A stretch of 64,000 nucleotides of DNA from NCBI GenBank assembly GCA_031286695.1, contig JAITTY010000010.1:62001-126000 (forward strand). Direction: 5' to 3'. The position numbers were made by a program, and so were the translations under genes. The notes under the pieces are model-generated. The model did not search any database. It worked only from the letters and a program-made list of their open reading frames with translations, and was not told the origin of the DNA. The DNA comes from Sphingobacterium sp. Its GTDB lineage: Bacteria > Bacteroidota > Bacteroidia > Sphingobacteriales > Sphingobacteriaceae. Positions 62,951 to 64,000 of this stretch are shown here, piece after piece. Positions within the stretch are counted from its first letter, which is position 1. Each line of letters begins with the position of its first letter.

Positions 62951-64000
62951 CTATTGATCTAATGTCTGCAAGTCACTTTTCTTGCCGTTGACCGTATTGT
63001 TTGAGACGTTGCTGTGTGTGACACGTTCAAAAAATAGGGGCTTTTTGTTCCAATGAAAAGCTGGATATTCCTGGTTGGTTTTGATCCTATTGTTGCGAAA
63101 CACCAATCCATCCACAGACTTCGCATAGAGAATGGGCTTGTCGAAAGTTTCGAAGAGATTGTCTTCAATAATGATATGGCTATGGAAGTATTTTTGCTGG
63201 TTTTTTAAATTCGGAATTTCAGGATAGATCGATATAATCGCATTGGTAAATTGGAACATATTGGTCAAGGCATTGATAAACGTATTGTTACGGATGCGAA
63301 TATCGTGACAGCTGCCAGTTTCATACCAGCCGTTGGCATCACCGCAAAGGAGAATGGCGGTACCCGAAGTATGATCAAAAAGATTGTTTTCTACAAGGGT
63401 CTTTTTTGGCGTGCTGAATAAAGCACCACGTGCCCTGTTATGACGTATGGTATTGCCGCTGAATACAACGCTTGGTGTCCAGGTAAGATTTTCGATGCCA
63501 ATATCCATTTTTGCCGGATCAATAGCAGGGTCCAGCGGTTTGCTTAACGTAATCTTGAATTCGCGGGTAGGGTCTGTGGCCTTATCGCGTAGGACGGTGA
63601 TGGATTGGATCTTATTTTTCTGGTCCCAGAGTTCCATCGTCTTTGATCGTATAAACTGGACGGTATCACCGCTATAACCCCAGTCAAAACCATACGACTG
63701 ATCGTGCATATAACGACCGATCAAGGTTTTGTCGTCCAGTCGTTTGGTAATTTTGAGGTAAGTACCGTGTATATTGATGGCATCATCCATCATATTTTCG
63801 TAGAGTCCGTTTTTCGATACAATAACTCCCTTGCAACCCGAAAAATGCGTTGCATCTGCCTGAGCTGTAAAATAGCGCGGATCTTGATCGTTGCGAAGTG
63901 CAATTCGGAAACCTTCTAAGGTGATGTTGTCCGTTAATTGAGCTAGCAAACCCATGCCTTCGGCGTAATGGACGGAGATATTTTCAAGCCGTATATTTTT
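62951..64000 (-). CDS. GH110-like alpha-1,3-galactosidase (5' part outside window)
   Basis: The frame is open to the right edge; about 349 codons are visible. Sequence features match what I know of GH110 (alpha-1,3-galactosidase, active on blood group B type ends): QADATHFSGCKG, then ENMMDDAINIHGTYLKI with the paired Asp, YMHDQSYGFDW, followed by parallel beta-helix repeats (IRIRNNTFINA, IIIEDNLFETF, LVFRNNRIKTN). The N-terminus and any signal peptide are not visible. It precedes the sigma/FecR/SusC/SusD/GH29/sulfatase operon on the same strand, so the enzymes probably attack one glycan. The family call should be confirmed with the full gene. Confidence 0.75.
   Translation of the reverse strand, partial: KNIRLENISVHYAEGMGLLAQLTDNITLEGFRIALRNDQDPRYFTAQADATHFSGCKGVIVSKNGLYENMMDDAINIHGTYLKITKRLDDKTLIGRYMHDQSYGFDWGYSGDTVQFIRSKTMELWDQKNKIQSITVLRDKATDPTREFKITLSKPLDPAIDPAKMDIGIENLTWTPSVVFSGNTIRHNRARGALFSTPKKTLVENNLFDHTSGTAILLCGDANGWYETGSCHDIRIRNNTFINALTNMFQFTNAIISIYPEIPNLKNQQKYFHSHIIIEDNLFETFDKPILYAKSVDGLVFRNNRIKTNQEYPAFHWNKKPLFFERVTHSNVSNNTVNGKKSDLQTLDQ

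Noticed and set aside
1..64000. CRISPR array, tRNA, rRNA, prophage or integrase
   Set aside because: No regularly spaced repeats, cloverleaf-type sequence, rRNA-like stretch or phage/integrase genes were recognised when reading both strands; a tRNA search program was not run.

Overview
The window looks like a chromosomal segment of a Bacteroidota bacterium, most likely a Sphingobacteriaceae member close to Sphingobacterium. The reasons are four SusC/SusD outer-membrane uptake pairs, three ECF sigma/FecR anti-sigma pairs feeding STN-domain SusC proteins, Bacteroidota-type lipoprotein signals, and the AT-rich leaders of a moderate-GC genome. The genus is inferred from style only. No rRNA, tRNA, CRISPR array, integrase or transposase was seen.

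Layout. (1) 1-6807, minus strand: a Sus locus in the order sigma, FecR, SusC, SusD (SusD runs off the left edge). (2) 7207-29445: an accessory stretch of mostly single genes. It holds a macroglobulin-like secreted protein, a thioredoxin-fold secreted protein, a TonB C-terminal/YwqK-like protein, DoxX-type membrane proteins, a glyoxalase-fold protein divergent from an MFS transporter-DeoR regulator operon, an S41 peptidase, SMI1/KNR4, AraC regulators, a serine beta-lactamase-like hydrolase, an SDR, peroxiredoxin plus DsbA-like protein, an alpha/beta hydrolase, and an operon of a 5'-truncated amidohydrolase, DoxX and DUF1275. (3) 29664-42050: a second SusC/SusD pair without sigma/FecR, an Imm32-like gene, a GH29 fucosidase divergent from a histidine kinase/OmpR-type regulator pair, a Crp-type regulator, an AraC regulator and a metallo-beta-lactamase-fold hydrolase. 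(4) 42429-52944, plus strand: sigma, FecR, SusC, SusD, DUF4843-like lipoprotein, PKD-like lipoprotein and a TlpA-type thioredoxin, with no glycosidase. (5) 64000-53093, minus strand: a GH110-like alpha-galactosidase (cut by the right edge), then sigma, FecR, SusC, SusD, GH29 fucosidase and sulfatase.

How it works together. In loci 1, 4 and 5 the ligand-loaded SusC should signal through its STN domain to FecR and release the sigma factor, which then raises expression of its own locus. Locus 5 carries enzymes suited to a sulfated glycan with alpha-galactose and fucose caps, such as a blood-group-B-like or mucin-like glycan. Locus 4 looks built for a non-glycan ligand. The GH29 gene at 35639-37045 shares its promoter region with a two-component system, and that region carries three CCTAAT repeats exactly 11 bp apart, the layout bound by OmpR/PhoB-type regulators.

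Most notable DNA-level signals: a perfect 56-bp palindrome filling the divergent promoter at 14342-14397; the 11-bp-spaced triple repeat at 37109-37136; a 22-bp-spaced direct repeat upstream of the metallo-hydrolase (42101-42131); a five-copy in-frame hexamer in a SusC gene (60514-60543); and the amidohydrolase gene that has lost its 5' part at about 29446.
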